Origin: Patescibacteria group bacterium
GTDB taxonomy: Bacteria > Patescibacteria > UBA1384 > JAMDBS01
DNA: 20,627 bases
Assembly: GCA_023487325.1 (NCBI GenBank)
Contig: JAMDBS010000041.1
Location: 1 to 20,627 of the forward strand
Direction of reading: 5' to 3'
In this document: one piece after another, positions 7,810-16,063 of the stretch
Position numbering within the stretch: position 1 is the first letter of the stretch
How the letters are laid out: every line of letters begins with the position of its first letter
Made by a program: the position numbers and the translations under genes
The notes under the pieces: generated by a model
The model's input: the letters and a program-made list of their open reading frames with translations, nothing else
Database searches by the model: none
Told to the model about the DNA's origin: nothing

Positions 7810-7902
7810 ATGTCAATTAATTATCAGCAAGGACTTAAAATATATAATTTAACAGAAGAAGTGGGTAAATTATTAAATTCGTGGATTAAACACGGTGATT
7901 AA
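7810..7902 (+). pseudogene. 30-codon reading frame, possibly a remnant of a four-helix-bundle protein
   Basis: ATG at 7810 opens a 30-codon frame whose product includes KIYNLTEEVGKLLNSWIK. This resembles, from memory, the C-terminal helix of four-helix-bundle proteins (23S rRNA intervening-sequence protein family). No ribosome binding site is visible and the rest of such a gene is absent. It may be a decayed fragment, a small peptide gene or chance. Confidence 0.25.
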
Positions 7903-7956
7903 TTTACTTAATCCTTACCTCTTTCTTCTTAATTCTTATCATAAGGGAGGGAAAAT

Positions 7957-8148
7957 ATGAAGCCAAAAGTCAACAAAGATCTTTGTATTGGCTGCGGAGC
8001 TTGCGTAAACACTTGTAGCGAAGTCTTCGAACTAAATTCAGAAGGAAAATCGCAAGTGAGAAGTGATGCTAATTTCGCCAAAAACAAAGATTGCATCGAA
8101 CAGGCCGCAACAGCTTGCCCAGCGCAAGCAATCACGATAGAAAAATAA
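7957..8148 (+). CDS. Single-cluster [4Fe-4S] ferredoxin
   Basis: This 63-residue ferredoxin has CIGCGAC (C10, C13, C16) and C54 in ACPAQAI, the usual four ligands of one [4Fe-4S] cluster. C20 and C46 occupy the places that form a disulfide in Thermotoga-type monocluster ferredoxins, so a structural disulfide is likely. The usual Pro after C20 is Ser. Good AAGGGAGGG precedes the ATG by five bases. It is a soluble low-potential electron carrier, but no oxidoreductase partner is in the window. The next gene begins 12 bases after its stop, so the two are probably co-transcribed even though that gene encodes a secreted protein. Confidence 0.93.
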   Translation: MKPKVNKDLCIGCGACVNTCSEVFELNSEGKSQVRSDANFAKNKDCIEQAATACPAQAITIEK

Positions 8149-8160
8149 ATAAATCACTTT

Positions 8161-8865
8161 ATGGTTTTACGAAAATTACTCTACGCAGCAATATTTTTGA
8201 GTATTTTTTGTTTTAATAGAGGCTCAGTCTTGGCAATGAGCTCTGGTAGTAATGCCATAAATTCGGATATCTTAAATGAGTCCGGAGGATACAGTGACTC
8301 AAGCAATTATAGAATTTGGCATAATTTAGGTGAAAATTCTACTGGTACAAGCCAAAGCGCGAATTATCGTATTTATTCTGGATTCATAACGCCGGATAAT
8401 TATACGCTAATTTTTTCCGTATCTCCAGGCTCTATCAACTTGGGCACACTAACGGATTTAAGCGTCAGTACTCAATCGGCAGCCATTACTGTTTCGACCA
8501 GTTCAATTTTAGGATATAGTGTTAAAGCTTACGATAACACCCCAGTTGGCATCGAATACGGCCTTATAGATGGGAGTAAAAAAATTGCTGACGCCACCAC
8601 GCCCAATGTTTTTATTAATTTACCTGTTGCCGGAGTCGAGCATTATGGTCTAACAATCACGGGAACTCATGCCGATGCTGGATATGTAAGCGGAACAAAA
8701 ATAAATAGTTTAGATAATTCAACTTTGTCTAATATCGGCTCATATAATTCATTTATTGCTAATGATATTTTAACTGCTCAATATCGAGCCAGTGTTTCTT
8801 TGCTAAGCGCTGCTGGAAATAATTATACGGCTACCACTACTTATATCTGTACAACAAATTATTAA
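8161..8865 (+). CDS. Secreted protein with WxL-like C-terminal domain
   Basis: The 234-residue product has a signal peptide with likely cleavage after SVLA (about residue 25). Residues about 40-78 contain two S-x-NYRI units (SNYRIWHNL, ANYRIYSGF), a pattern common at the start of CPR secreted proteins. Residues about 83-234 form a beta-rich domain beginning SVSPGSINLGTL and ending YTATTTYICTTNY. It is paralogous to the C-terminal part of the protein encoded at 9093, with the same LGTL...GYS core and C-terminal strand. It lacks the W-x-L tryptophans of Firmicutes WxL domains, so the relation is structural inference. The single mature-chain cysteine is C230. No ribosome binding site is seen, and the start lies 12 bases after the ferredoxin gene. 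Confidence 0.8.
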   Translation: MVLRKLLYAAIFLSIFCFNRGSVLAMSSGSNAINSDILNESGGYSDSSNYRIWHNLGENSTGTSQSANYRIYSGFITPDNYTLIFSVSPGSINLGTLTDLSVSTQSAAITVSTSSILGYSVKAYDNTPVGIEYGLIDGSKKIADATTPNVFINLPVAGVEHYGLTITGTHADAGYVSGTKINSLDNSTLSNIGSYNSFIANDILTAQYRASVSLLSAAGNNYTATTTYICTTNY

Positions 8866-8877
8866 CTTTATTGTTTA

Positions 8878-8907
8878 TTGACGAATATTTGCTAATTGGG
8901 TTACAAT
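8878..8907 (+). promoter_or_regulatory. Promoter upstream of the 9093 surface-protein gene
   Basis: TTGACG (8878-8883), an 18-base spacer and TACAAT (8902-8907) predict a start near 8914 and a leader of about 180 AT-rich bases. The leader holds short direct repeats (TTATAAGTTA-type and GCTAGACGTTA), also seen upstream of the CcdA-like gene. An 11-codon frame (8925-8960) is probably meaningless. Confidence 0.55.
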
Positions 8908-9092
8908 AAGTAAGAACGAGATCGATGGTTTATAGAAGCTGGTATAAAAATAGACTTTAGATGCTAGACGTTAAAGCAGTTATAAATTATAAGTTACAAG
9001 TTATAAGTTAAAGTTTTAAGATTTGACATTTGGGTTTTGAGATATTCTTTATATAAAAATTAGACATTATAAATTAAATAATGGGGAGGAAA

Positions 9093-10115
9093 ATGCCAAT
9101 CGTCAAAAATAAACTTATTACCAAAATTTTTGCTTTCATTTCGCTCGTTTTAATTTTTAGTTTTTTATTTTTGCCCTATGAAAAAATTTTCGCTGCCAGT
9201 TTAACCAGTGTTTCTGATACTGCTACTAGACTAAAGAAAAACACTCTTTCTAATCACACCATTACTTTTGTAACACCCACAGGTGTTGGAGCGGGAGAAA
9301 CGATTACCGTTACCTTTCCGAGCGATTTTATTGGCGAAGCCGGCATTGATTATACCGATGTCGATGCCAATCGTCATGGCGTTGATTTAACTTTGGCGGC
9401 TACCCCGTCCGGCACCACTTGGGGAGCGGCTTTTTCCGATAGCGGCAGCACAAGGAATAAATTAACCATTACCTCTGATACAGGGACTATTGTTGGCGGA
9501 CATACCATAATTATTAAAATTGGCACCAATGCGACTGGTGGCGACAAGCAAATGACCAATGCGACTACAGCCGGATCTTATACTGTTGCTCTGACTTCTG
9601 GCGCTAGCGATTCTGGCTCTTATGCCTTGGCAATTTCCGACGAAGATCAAGTGGTGATTACCGCGTCTGTCGATCCCTATTTGTCTTTTAATGTTACTGA
9701 CGGGACGGTTGCTTTGGGTACTTTAAGTCCGCTTTCTGTTAAAACCGATACTGCCGCCATGACCGCGGCCACTAATTCAACTTCCGGTTATTCCATTACG
9801 GTGAATGGACCAACCCTAACAAGTGGCGCCAATACAATTACCGCTATCGGCGCAGTTGCGGCGGCGTCTAACCCGGGCACCGAGCAATTTGGCTTTAAAG
9901 TTGGTGCGGCAGGCGGCAGCGGCAGCGCTGTTTCTCCTTACGATACGGCTAATTATGCTTTTGACACCGCCAGTTTGCCTGACGAAGTCGCTCATTCCGC
10001 CGGCGTTTCTGATACCACCACTTATACGCTTACATATATTGCCAACATTGCTAATACTACTGAGCCAGGTTCTTATACTGCCACCCATACATATATTTGC
10101 ACGGGGAATTTTTAG
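9093..10115 (+). CDS. Secreted surface protein with WxL-like C-terminal domain
   Basis: The 340-residue protein starts MPIVKNKLITK with a signal peptide probably cleaved after KIFA (about 34). The first half (36-190) is a Thr/Gly-rich beta domain: SNHTITFVTPTGVGAGETITVTFPS, then IGTNATGGDKQMTNAT and GSY repeats. I recognise this type as frequent in CPR genomes and as a candidate abundant surface or S-layer-like protein. Residues about 191-340 form the WxL-like domain (VDPYLSFNV, VALGTLSPLSV, TSGYSITV) ending SYTATHTYICTGNF, with its only cysteine at 336. An ATG at 9081 is in frame, but GGGGAGG sits between it and the ATG at 9093, so the second is preferred although spacing is short, as it is for the next gene. 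The promoter is at 8878-8907. Confidence 0.85.
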   Translation: MPIVKNKLITKIFAFISLVLIFSFLFLPYEKIFAASLTSVSDTATRLKKNTLSNHTITFVTPTGVGAGETITVTFPSDFIGEAGIDYTDVDANRHGVDLTLAATPSGTTWGAAFSDSGSTRNKLTITSDTGTIVGGHTIIIKIGTNATGGDKQMTNATTAGSYTVALTSGASDSGSYALAISDEDQVVITASVDPYLSFNVTDGTVALGTLSPLSVKTDTAAMTAATNSTSGYSITVNGPTLTSGANTITAIGAVAAASNPGTEQFGFKVGAAGGSGSAVSPYDTANYAFDTASLPDEVAHSAGVSDTTTYTLTYIANIANTTEPGSYTATHTYICTGNF

Positions 10116-10224
10116 GAGTAGTTTCCAGCTGCCTGTTTCCAGAGACCAGAGACATTTTAAATTTTATTCGTAATAATTTGTAAGATGTTTTAATTTGTAA
10201 TAATTAGTAATTAAGGGAGGGAAT

Positions 10225-11136
10225 GTGCTAAAGAAATTTGTTTTAGTTATATCTATACTATTAATTAGTTTATTTTTTGTTGGACATACTAAGGCTGCGG
10301 ACTCGACTGGCCTGGTTGTATCTCCGCCTTTAAAGGAAATAGAAACTAACAGAAGTAATTCATTTACTGACAATATTAAATTAACCAATCCAACCGAAAA
10401 TGCGCTAAAAATTTCTATTTCTATTCAAGATTTTGCTGCCCAAGGCGAAGAGGGCGGGCAGATTTTCCTTGATCCCGAGACAGATAATCAGACTTTTTCT
10501 TTAGCCAAATGGGTAACGACAGAGAATAATAATTTTTCTCTAAATCCAGGCGAAACAAAAGAAGTAAAATACACCATTAAAGTTCCGGAAAACGCTGAAC
10601 CGGGCGGCCATTATGGCGTAATCTTTTTTACTCCGCAAATTACTTCTGAATCAATTATTTCCGGCAGCGGCACGGTGGTAGTTCCTAAAATCGGCACCTT
10701 ATTATTAGTATCGGTTCCCGGCGATATTAAATACAGGGCGGAAATAGCCAGTTTTTCTACTAATAAAAAATTATATTTAAATAGCAAAAACATCGTTGAT
10801 TTTATAGGTCGTTTTGAAAATTTAAGCAGCGTTCATGTAAAACCACAGGGTACAATAACTATCAAAAACGCGTTGGGCAAAAAAATCGCCAGTTTAACCG
10901 TTAATGATAAAAATGGCAATGTATTGCCCAACAGCATTAGAAAATTTCAAAATGATTGGGAGAAAAAATATGGTTTTGGCTGGTATAAGGCAGATTTAAA
11001 ACTAGTTTACGGTAATGCTCAAACAGCTACGGCCAATTTAATTTTTTGGATTATCCCCTGGAAAGAGACGCTCGGTGCCGTTATAATTTTATTGGTTTTG
11101 ATTTGGATGGCAACACACATTCGCTGGAAAAAATAA
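10225..11136 (+). CDS. WxL-interacting-protein-like membrane protein (DUF916/DUF3324-like)
   Basis: The 303-residue protein starts at GTG 10225 with AAGGGAGGG three bases upstream; the overlapping ATG at 10223 stops after two codons. It has a signal peptide (cleavage near HTKA, about 24). An N-terminal beta domain (about 28-165: LVVSPPLKEIETNRSNSFTD, IKLTNPTENALKISI, EPGGHYGVIFF) resembles DUF916. A second domain (about 168-278) resembles DUF3324, and a TM helix (about 280-298) precedes a basic tail. In Firmicutes this architecture belongs to WxL-interacting proteins, which tether WxL proteins to the cell. Its position directly after two secreted WxL-like proteins fits that role. The short protein encoded next is a paralogue of its second domain. 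Confidence 0.85.
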   Translation: MLKKFVLVISILLISLFFVGHTKAADSTGLVVSPPLKEIETNRSNSFTDNIKLTNPTENALKISISIQDFAAQGEEGGQIFLDPETDNQTFSLAKWVTTENNNFSLNPGETKEVKYTIKVPENAEPGGHYGVIFFTPQITSESIISGSGTVVVPKIGTLLLVSVPGDIKYRAEIASFSTNKKLYLNSKNIVDFIGRFENLSSVHVKPQGTITIKNALGKKIASLTVNDKNGNVLPNSIRKFQNDWEKKYGFGWYKADLKLVYGNAQTATANLIFWIIPWKETLGAVIILLVLIWMATHIRWKK

Positions 11137-11150
11137 TACTTTTAAAGTAG

Positions 11151-11759
11151 ATGAATAAAATCATTTATAAAGCCGTTTTAACCATAATAATATTTATAAT
11201 TTTGGGAGTTTTTTATTTTGGCGAGGATAAATCTATTATAGTTAGCGCCGCAAAGTCAGAAAATATTAAAATAACTGCCGAAGTATTAAGGCTGGAAAGC
11301 GCCGGCATTTTAAAAAATTTTTCTACCAGCAAAAAACTCTTTGAATTTGCTAACGTTGATTTTCAAATAGTTTTTCAAAATATTGGCACTACTTCAATTA
11401 CAACTTATGGCAATATAAAAATAGAGAATTTGTTGCACAAAAATGTTGTCACTTTAAATATTAATCCTGAACGAATTACAACAAACGTTGGGCAGACAAC
11501 GAAGCTAACACCTACATGGACCAGAAAATCCTACTTGGGCTTTGGCAAATATACCGCTTTTTTAGATTTAAGATACGGTCAGCAAAATAATATCACGGCG
11601 AGTCTAAGCTATTGGGTATTTCCCATTAGAATGATTGCGGCTTTAATCTTAATAATTATTCTCATATTAAATAGACCAAAATATGCCCCGGTCGATTATG
11701 GCAATAATTTGCTCACCTTGCGGGTAAGGGACGAGGTCGTTAGCGAACAGTCGAAATAA
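11151..11759 (+). CDS. Stand-alone second domain of a WxL-interacting-like protein, membrane anchored
   Basis: The 202-residue protein has an N-terminal hydrophobic segment (about 6-23), an exported beta domain (about 38-157) and a TM helix (about 158-175) with a 27-residue cytoplasmic tail. The beta domain aligns by eye with residues 168-278 of the preceding protein: STSKKLFEFANVDF against STNKKLYLNSKNIVDF, GNIKIENLLHKNV against GTITIKNALGKKI, and GFGKYTAFLDLRYG against GFGWYKADLKLVYG, ending SYWVFP against IFWIIP. The first (DUF916-like) domain is missing. The ATG is 14 bases after the previous stop, with only a weak AAAG upstream. The operon continues one base later into the adhesin-like gene. 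Confidence 0.8.
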   Translation: MNKIIYKAVLTIIIFIILGVFYFGEDKSIIVSAAKSENIKITAEVLRLESAGILKNFSTSKKLFEFANVDFQIVFQNIGTTSITTYGNIKIENLLHKNVVTLNINPERITTNVGQTTKLTPTWTRKSYLGFGKYTAFLDLRYGQQNNITASLSYWVFPIRMIAALILIIILILNRPKYAPVDYGNNLLTLRVRDEVVSEQSK

Positions 11760-11760
11760 A

Positions 11761-14700
11761 ATGAAATCATCAGAAGAGTTAGAAAAAGAACTTAATCGAA
11801 TCCAGCAAAGCACGAAAACGAGTTTTCGGATTTTTTCTCTTCCCCACGAACTATTCAGGCAGCGTTTTAAAGGTTATTACAGATGGCATCTTTGGCCATA
11901 TCATAACTTTTTTCATTGGCTGACTTTAATCTGTTATATTTTTGGCTTTATTTTTATCTTTTTGTGGCAATTTGGCGCTTTTGCCCCACAGCCTCAGGTG
12001 AAAGCTAGCGCCGGTATTGCTAAAATGCTTAACTATCAAGGCAAGTTAACAAATTTAAGCAATATTCCCCAACCTGATGGTAGCTATAATTTTACTATAT
12101 CTATCTACGACGCCGAATCCGGCGGAAGCTGTTTGTGGACATGGAAGGGAACTTGTGGCGCAAAACAGGCGGTTTCGGTAGGTGTTAGCAATGGGATTTT
12201 TTCTGTCATGTTGGGTGATACCGCTACCTATGCGGGCACAAATGCACTAAGCTTAGATTTTAATACCGATACGTACTATTTAGGAGTTGATGTCGGCGGC
12301 GATGGCGAAATGGTGCCTCGTAAGCGTATTGGCGCAGTAGGCTATGCTTACAATGCCGATACGGTTGATGGCAAAAATGAAACCGATTTTGCGCTCTTGG
12401 TCGGTCGCAATGGCGGGCAAACTCTAATTGGCGGTACTGCCGCCGCTGACGATTTGATTTTACAATCTACCTCAGGCAATGCCAGCGGCGGAGAAATTAT
12501 TTTAAAAACCGGTAACAACGGTTCTGTTACCGCCTTAACAGTTAGTGATAGCGGTTCGGTCAGTATTCCTAACGTGTCGGTAACCGGCGGTTCCGTAACC
12601 GGTATTAGCGATTTGGCGGTAGCTGACGGCGGAACAGGTTTGGGCACTATTGCCGCCGGTTCGATTTTAGGGACAAATGTCCTCGATACCATTTCGGCTA
12701 TTACTTCGACCGTGGGGATTACTATCTTACAAAACAATGCCGGCAGTATTAGTTGGGTATCGCCGTCAAGCGGCGTTTCTACAGTTGGCTCCATGACTGC
12801 TAGCAGTGTTTTTTCTTCTTCTTCGGCGAGTGGACAATGGCTAGGCCTAGGTGCTTTAGCGGGCCGAATTGAATTTGACGATCAAGCCACAGATGAAATT
12901 AATGTATTATCAGCCAATGTGGGAATTGGCACGCAAACACCAAATGAGAAATTGACTATTGATGGCAATTTAAGTTTACAAGAACAAACATCTTCTCCTT
13001 CTGCTACGGTTGACTATGGAAAAATCTATGCTAAAAAACCAACTGTTTCCGCCGGAATTGACAGCTATACCAAGGCCATATTGCATATGGACGGAACAGA
13101 TGGCTCGACTACTTTTACCGATGGTTCAAATTATAGCCACACTTTTACGCCTAATAGCGGCGCGCAACTTGATACTGCTCAACAAAAATTTGGCACCGCC
13201 AGCGGTCTTTTTGATGGTATTAGCGATTATTTAACTTCCAACGATAGCACAGATTGGGATATTGGCACTGGCGATTTTACCATTGATCTCTGGGCAAGAA
13301 GTGCTATTTCTGTGGCTTCAAATGCCTATCGATTTGCCGCCCGAGGAAATATCGAAACAGTTACCGGCGACTGGTGTTGGGGCGTGGGGCACAATGATGG
13401 CTGGGGCACGAATATAAGAATGAATTTTGCATATAAAACCGCCGGAGGTATTGTTGATATTGTAAGTAGCGAGATAACCTTTAATGCCGATACTTGGTAT
13501 CATGTTGCCGTGGTGCGCAACGGCACAACCTTAAAAATGTATTTAGATGGCACCGAAGTCGCATCTACCGCCGTTAGTGCGGATTTAAGCTCGAGCAGCG
13601 CGTTTCATGTGGGCGTAAGAGAAGGAACCGGGCCGGGCGGAATTGCCGAGGAATGGAATGGTTGGCTAGACGAATTTAGATTTAGTAATGGTATAGCGCG
13701 TTGGACAACAGGATTTACCCCGCCAACCGAGGCCTATTCGCGTTCAATATATAACCTTTACTACAAAAATAGCCAAGGTACTGAGTCAGCTTTAAGCGCC
13801 TGGTATCAAGATATAACCGGTGCTAAAACCTATAGCACATCAGATAATGTCGGAATCGGCAATTCCAATCCCAACCAAAAACTTTCCGTAGCTGGGACTT
13901 TTGGTATTTTAGAAACCGGTGCTAGTCCAACAAAATACACAATTTTACAAGGTGGGGATCAGGCGGCGGATTTAACATACACTCTTCCAACGGCATATCC
14001 GGCTGTTAGCGGCTATGTGCTTTCTTCCACTAATGGTGGCGTAATGAGTTGGGTAGCCCAGTCAAGCGGTCCATGGACAGACGGCGGAACTTATCTTTAT
14101 CCGACAGCATATGAATCACTTCGCGTTTATGACTCTGGCGGCACAGATTATATCGATATTGCTCACGATGGTACCGACGCAATAATATCTTTTGCCAATA
14201 CTACGGCTTTAAATATTAATATTGGTGTGCTTGATCTTTCTAACCAAACAGTCGATGTAACCTTAAATAATGCTGCTGATGCTTTAAATTTCGATTCCAA
14301 CACCCTTTCCATCGACGCATTAAATAATATGGTCGGGATAGGTTCAAGCACTCCAGAATTTAGGCTTACTTTAGATAAAGGTGCAGCAACGCCAGACGGC
14401 GGAATTTTGGCTGTTGGAACATATAATTCCGGAACAGCTTTAAGTACATCAGGCGCCGGCACAAGGTTAATTTGGTATCCCAAAAAAGCGGCATTTCGCG
14501 CGGGCTACGTTGATTCAACCCAATGGAACGATGCTAATATTGGTGGTAATAGTGTGGCGTTTGGATCCGGTACTAAAGCTAGTGGTCTTAATAGTGTAGC
14601 ATTAGGTAATAATACTACAGCAAGTGGTGGTACAAGTACTGCAATGGGAGCTCTTACCACGGCGAGTGGTTTATGGAGTATGGCAGTAAATTATGATAAT

Positions 14701-16041
14701 ACTGCGAGCGGAATACGTAGCATGGCAATGGGTTTAAGCACAATCGCAAGTAATAATCAGAGCGTAGCAATGGGGCAAAGTACTACATCTAGCGGGTACA
14801 ACACAGTAGCAGCGGGAATAACTACCACTGCTCAGGCATATGCTTCCCTAGTAATCGGACGATACAACGTGATTAGTGGCACAACTGATAGTTGGGTAAG
14901 TACTGATCAGCTATTTGTTATTGGAAATGGTACTGGCACCGGGGCTAGTGCTGCTAATGCTGTGACAGTATTGAAAAATGGCAATACGGCTTTCGGGCCT
15001 TCTTCCCCTTCATATAAAATTGATGTTTCTACTTCCACAGCCAATGATCGGGGTATTAATATTGCCCAAACTGCCACCACCGGCACTAATTATGCCGGAT
15101 ATTTTTCCGCTACCGGATCGGGTGCAACAGCTAATTATGGTGTTTACGCCACTGCCTCTGGCGCTACCACTAACTATGCCGGCTATTTTGATGGAAAATT
15201 ATTAACTACTGATGTAGGCGGCACAAATCACGTTTACGATGTAGCTGAATTAATTCCTGCTGGAAGCAGCGTGGAAAATGGCGATGTAGTGGTGGCTAAC
15301 TCAGATAACAGCCGTCAGGCTATCAAATCATCTGCTGAATATAGCCCGAGTGTAATAGGTGTAATTCCCGAAAATCCGTGGCTGACTATTGGCGACAAAA
15401 ATAAGGCCAACGAAGCCAATCCAGACAAAAATTATCAATATTTAACGCTTGCTGGTCAAGCCAAGGTTAAATTCGATACTTACAATGGCTCAATAAAACC
15501 CGGAGATCCTCTAACTTCTTCAAATAATCCTGGCTATGCTATGAAAGCAACAAAAGCCGGTTCAACTATTGGTATTGCCCTTGAACCTTTAGAGTCAGGT
15601 ACAGGAAAAATTTTAGCTTTGATTAATTTGTCTTACTATAATCCGACAGATGGTAATAATTTGCAGGGTTCGGATAATTTTGTTGCTAGTAAAATTTCTT
15701 CACCTTCCGACAATGACTTAGTAATTGAATCTGGTTCAGGCAAAACAATTATCAAAGACAACCTAGTGGTAGAAAGGAAAATTATCACTCAAGATATTGA
15801 GGTCAAAGGTCATGTTATTGGTTCTAGTGATAGCCGCGGTAAAATTAAAATTGTTAGTCAAACTAAAGAAATATGGCATCCATTTGAAAATCCATACGCA
15901 AAAGAACCGGTTATTGTAATTACCCCAACTAACGATCCCAAAGTTAGATATTACGTGGAAGCCTTAAAAGAAGGTTTTTGGGTTAAGCTCAGCGATTTCG
16001 CCCAAGAAGATATTGAATTTAATTGGCTAGCGCAAGAATAG
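11761..16041 (+). CDS. Giant anchored adhesin-like protein with LamG-like and YadA-head-like regions
   Basis: The 1426-residue protein starts one base after the previous stop codon. A basic cytoplasmic segment of about 50 residues precedes one TM helix (about 52-75); the rest should be outside. Residues 84-200 form a beta domain (NYQGKLTN onward, ending GAVGYAYNADTVDG) often seen at the head of phage-fibre-like proteins. VGIG-x-x-x-P-x-x-KL motifs recur at about 387, 697 and 858, with a variant at about 1076. A LamG/concanavalin-like domain spans about 436-660 (TGDFTIDLWAR, WYHVAVVRNGTTLKMYLDG, GWLDEFRFSNG). Seven 14-residue YadA-head-like repeats occupy 931-1028. Residues about 1157-1295 resemble fibre regions near an S74-type chaperone, but no catalytic dyad is assigned. 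The C-terminal domain (about 1360-1426) ends FNWLAQE. It probably mediates attachment to a host or surface; a receiver gene follows after 22 bases. Confidence 0.88.
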   Translation: MKSSEELEKELNRIQQSTKTSFRIFSLPHELFRQRFKGYYRWHLWPYHNFFHWLTLICYIFGFIFIFLWQFGAFAPQPQVKASAGIAKMLNYQGKLTNLSNIPQPDGSYNFTISIYDAESGGSCLWTWKGTCGAKQAVSVGVSNGIFSVMLGDTATYAGTNALSLDFNTDTYYLGVDVGGDGEMVPRKRIGAVGYAYNADTVDGKNETDFALLVGRNGGQTLIGGTAAADDLILQSTSGNASGGEIILKTGNNGSVTALTVSDSGSVSIPNVSVTGGSVTGISDLAVADGGTGLGTIAAGSILGTNVLDTISAITSTVGITILQNNAGSISWVSPSSGVSTVGSMTASSVFSSSSASGQWLGLGALAGRIEFDDQATDEINVLSANVGIGTQTPNEKLTIDGNLSLQEQTSSPSATVDYGKIYAKKPTVSAGIDSYTKAILHMDGTDGSTTFTDGSNYSHTFTPNSGAQLDTAQQKFGTASGLFDGISDYLTSNDSTDWDIGTGDFTIDLWARSAISVASNAYRFAARGNIETVTGDWCWGVGHNDGWGTNIRMNFAYKTAGGIVDIVSSEITFNADTWYHVAVVRNGTTLKMYLDGTEVASTAVSADLSSSSAFHVGVREGTGPGGIAEEWNGWLDEFRFSNGIARWTTGFTPPTEAYSRSIYNLYYKNSQGTESALSAWYQDITGAKTYSTSDNVGIGNSNPNQKLSVAGTFGILETGASPTKYTILQGGDQAADLTYTLPTAYPAVSGYVLSSTNGGVMSWVAQSSGPWTDGGTYLYPTAYESLRVYDSGGTDYIDIAHDGTDAIISFANTTALNINIGVLDLSNQTVDVTLNNAADALNFDSNTLSIDALNNMVGIGSSTPEFRLTLDKGAATPDGGILAVGTYNSGTALSTSGAGTRLIWYPKKAAFRAGYVDSTQWNDANIGGNSVAFGSGTKASGLNSVALGNNTTASGGTSTAMGALTTASGLWSMAVNYDNTASGIRSMAMGLSTIASNNQSVAMGQSTTSSGYNTVAAGITTTAQAYASLVIGRYNVISGTTDSWVSTDQLFVIGNGTGTGASAANAVTVLKNGNTAFGPSSPSYKIDVSTSTANDRGINIAQTATTGTNYAGYFSATGSGATANYGVYATASGATTNYAGYFDGKLLTTDVGGTNHVYDVAELIPAGSSVENGDVVVANSDNSRQAIKSSAEYSPSVIGVIPENPWLTIGDKNKANEANPDKNYQYLTLAGQAKVKFDTYNGSIKPGDPLTSSNNPGYAMKATKAGSTIGIALEPLESGTGKILALINLSYYNPTDGNNLQGSDNFVASKISSPSDNDLVIESGSGKTIIKDNLVVERKIITQDIEVKGHVIGSSDSRGKIKIVSQTKEIWHPFENPYAKEPVIVITPTNDPKVRYYVEALKEGFWVKLSDFAQEDIEFNWLAQE
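14551..14844 (+). repeat. Seven tandem 42-bp units encoding YadA-head-like repeats
   Basis: Residues 931-1028 of the adhesin comprise seven 14-residue units such as SVALGNNTTASGGT and SVAMGQSTTSSGYN, the repeat of the left-handed beta-roll in trimeric autotransporter heads. The DNA units have diverged, so they are old or under selection. Within this stretch Ala codons avoid GCC and Gly codons avoid GGC, both common in the flanking parts of the gene. Confidence 0.85.
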
Positions 16042-16063
16042 CAATGATAAAAGGAGGAAAAAT

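Noticed and set aside
24..8941. Similarity between GTTTACAGAAGCTGGT (24-39) and GTTTATAGAAGCTGGT (8928-8943)
   Set aside because: One mismatch over about 15 bases is expected several times by chance in a 20-kb AT-rich window, and the flanks do not match.
8925..8960. 11-codon leader peptide in the 9093 gene leader
   Set aside because: No ribosome binding site and no regulatory codon run; frames of this length are expected by chance.
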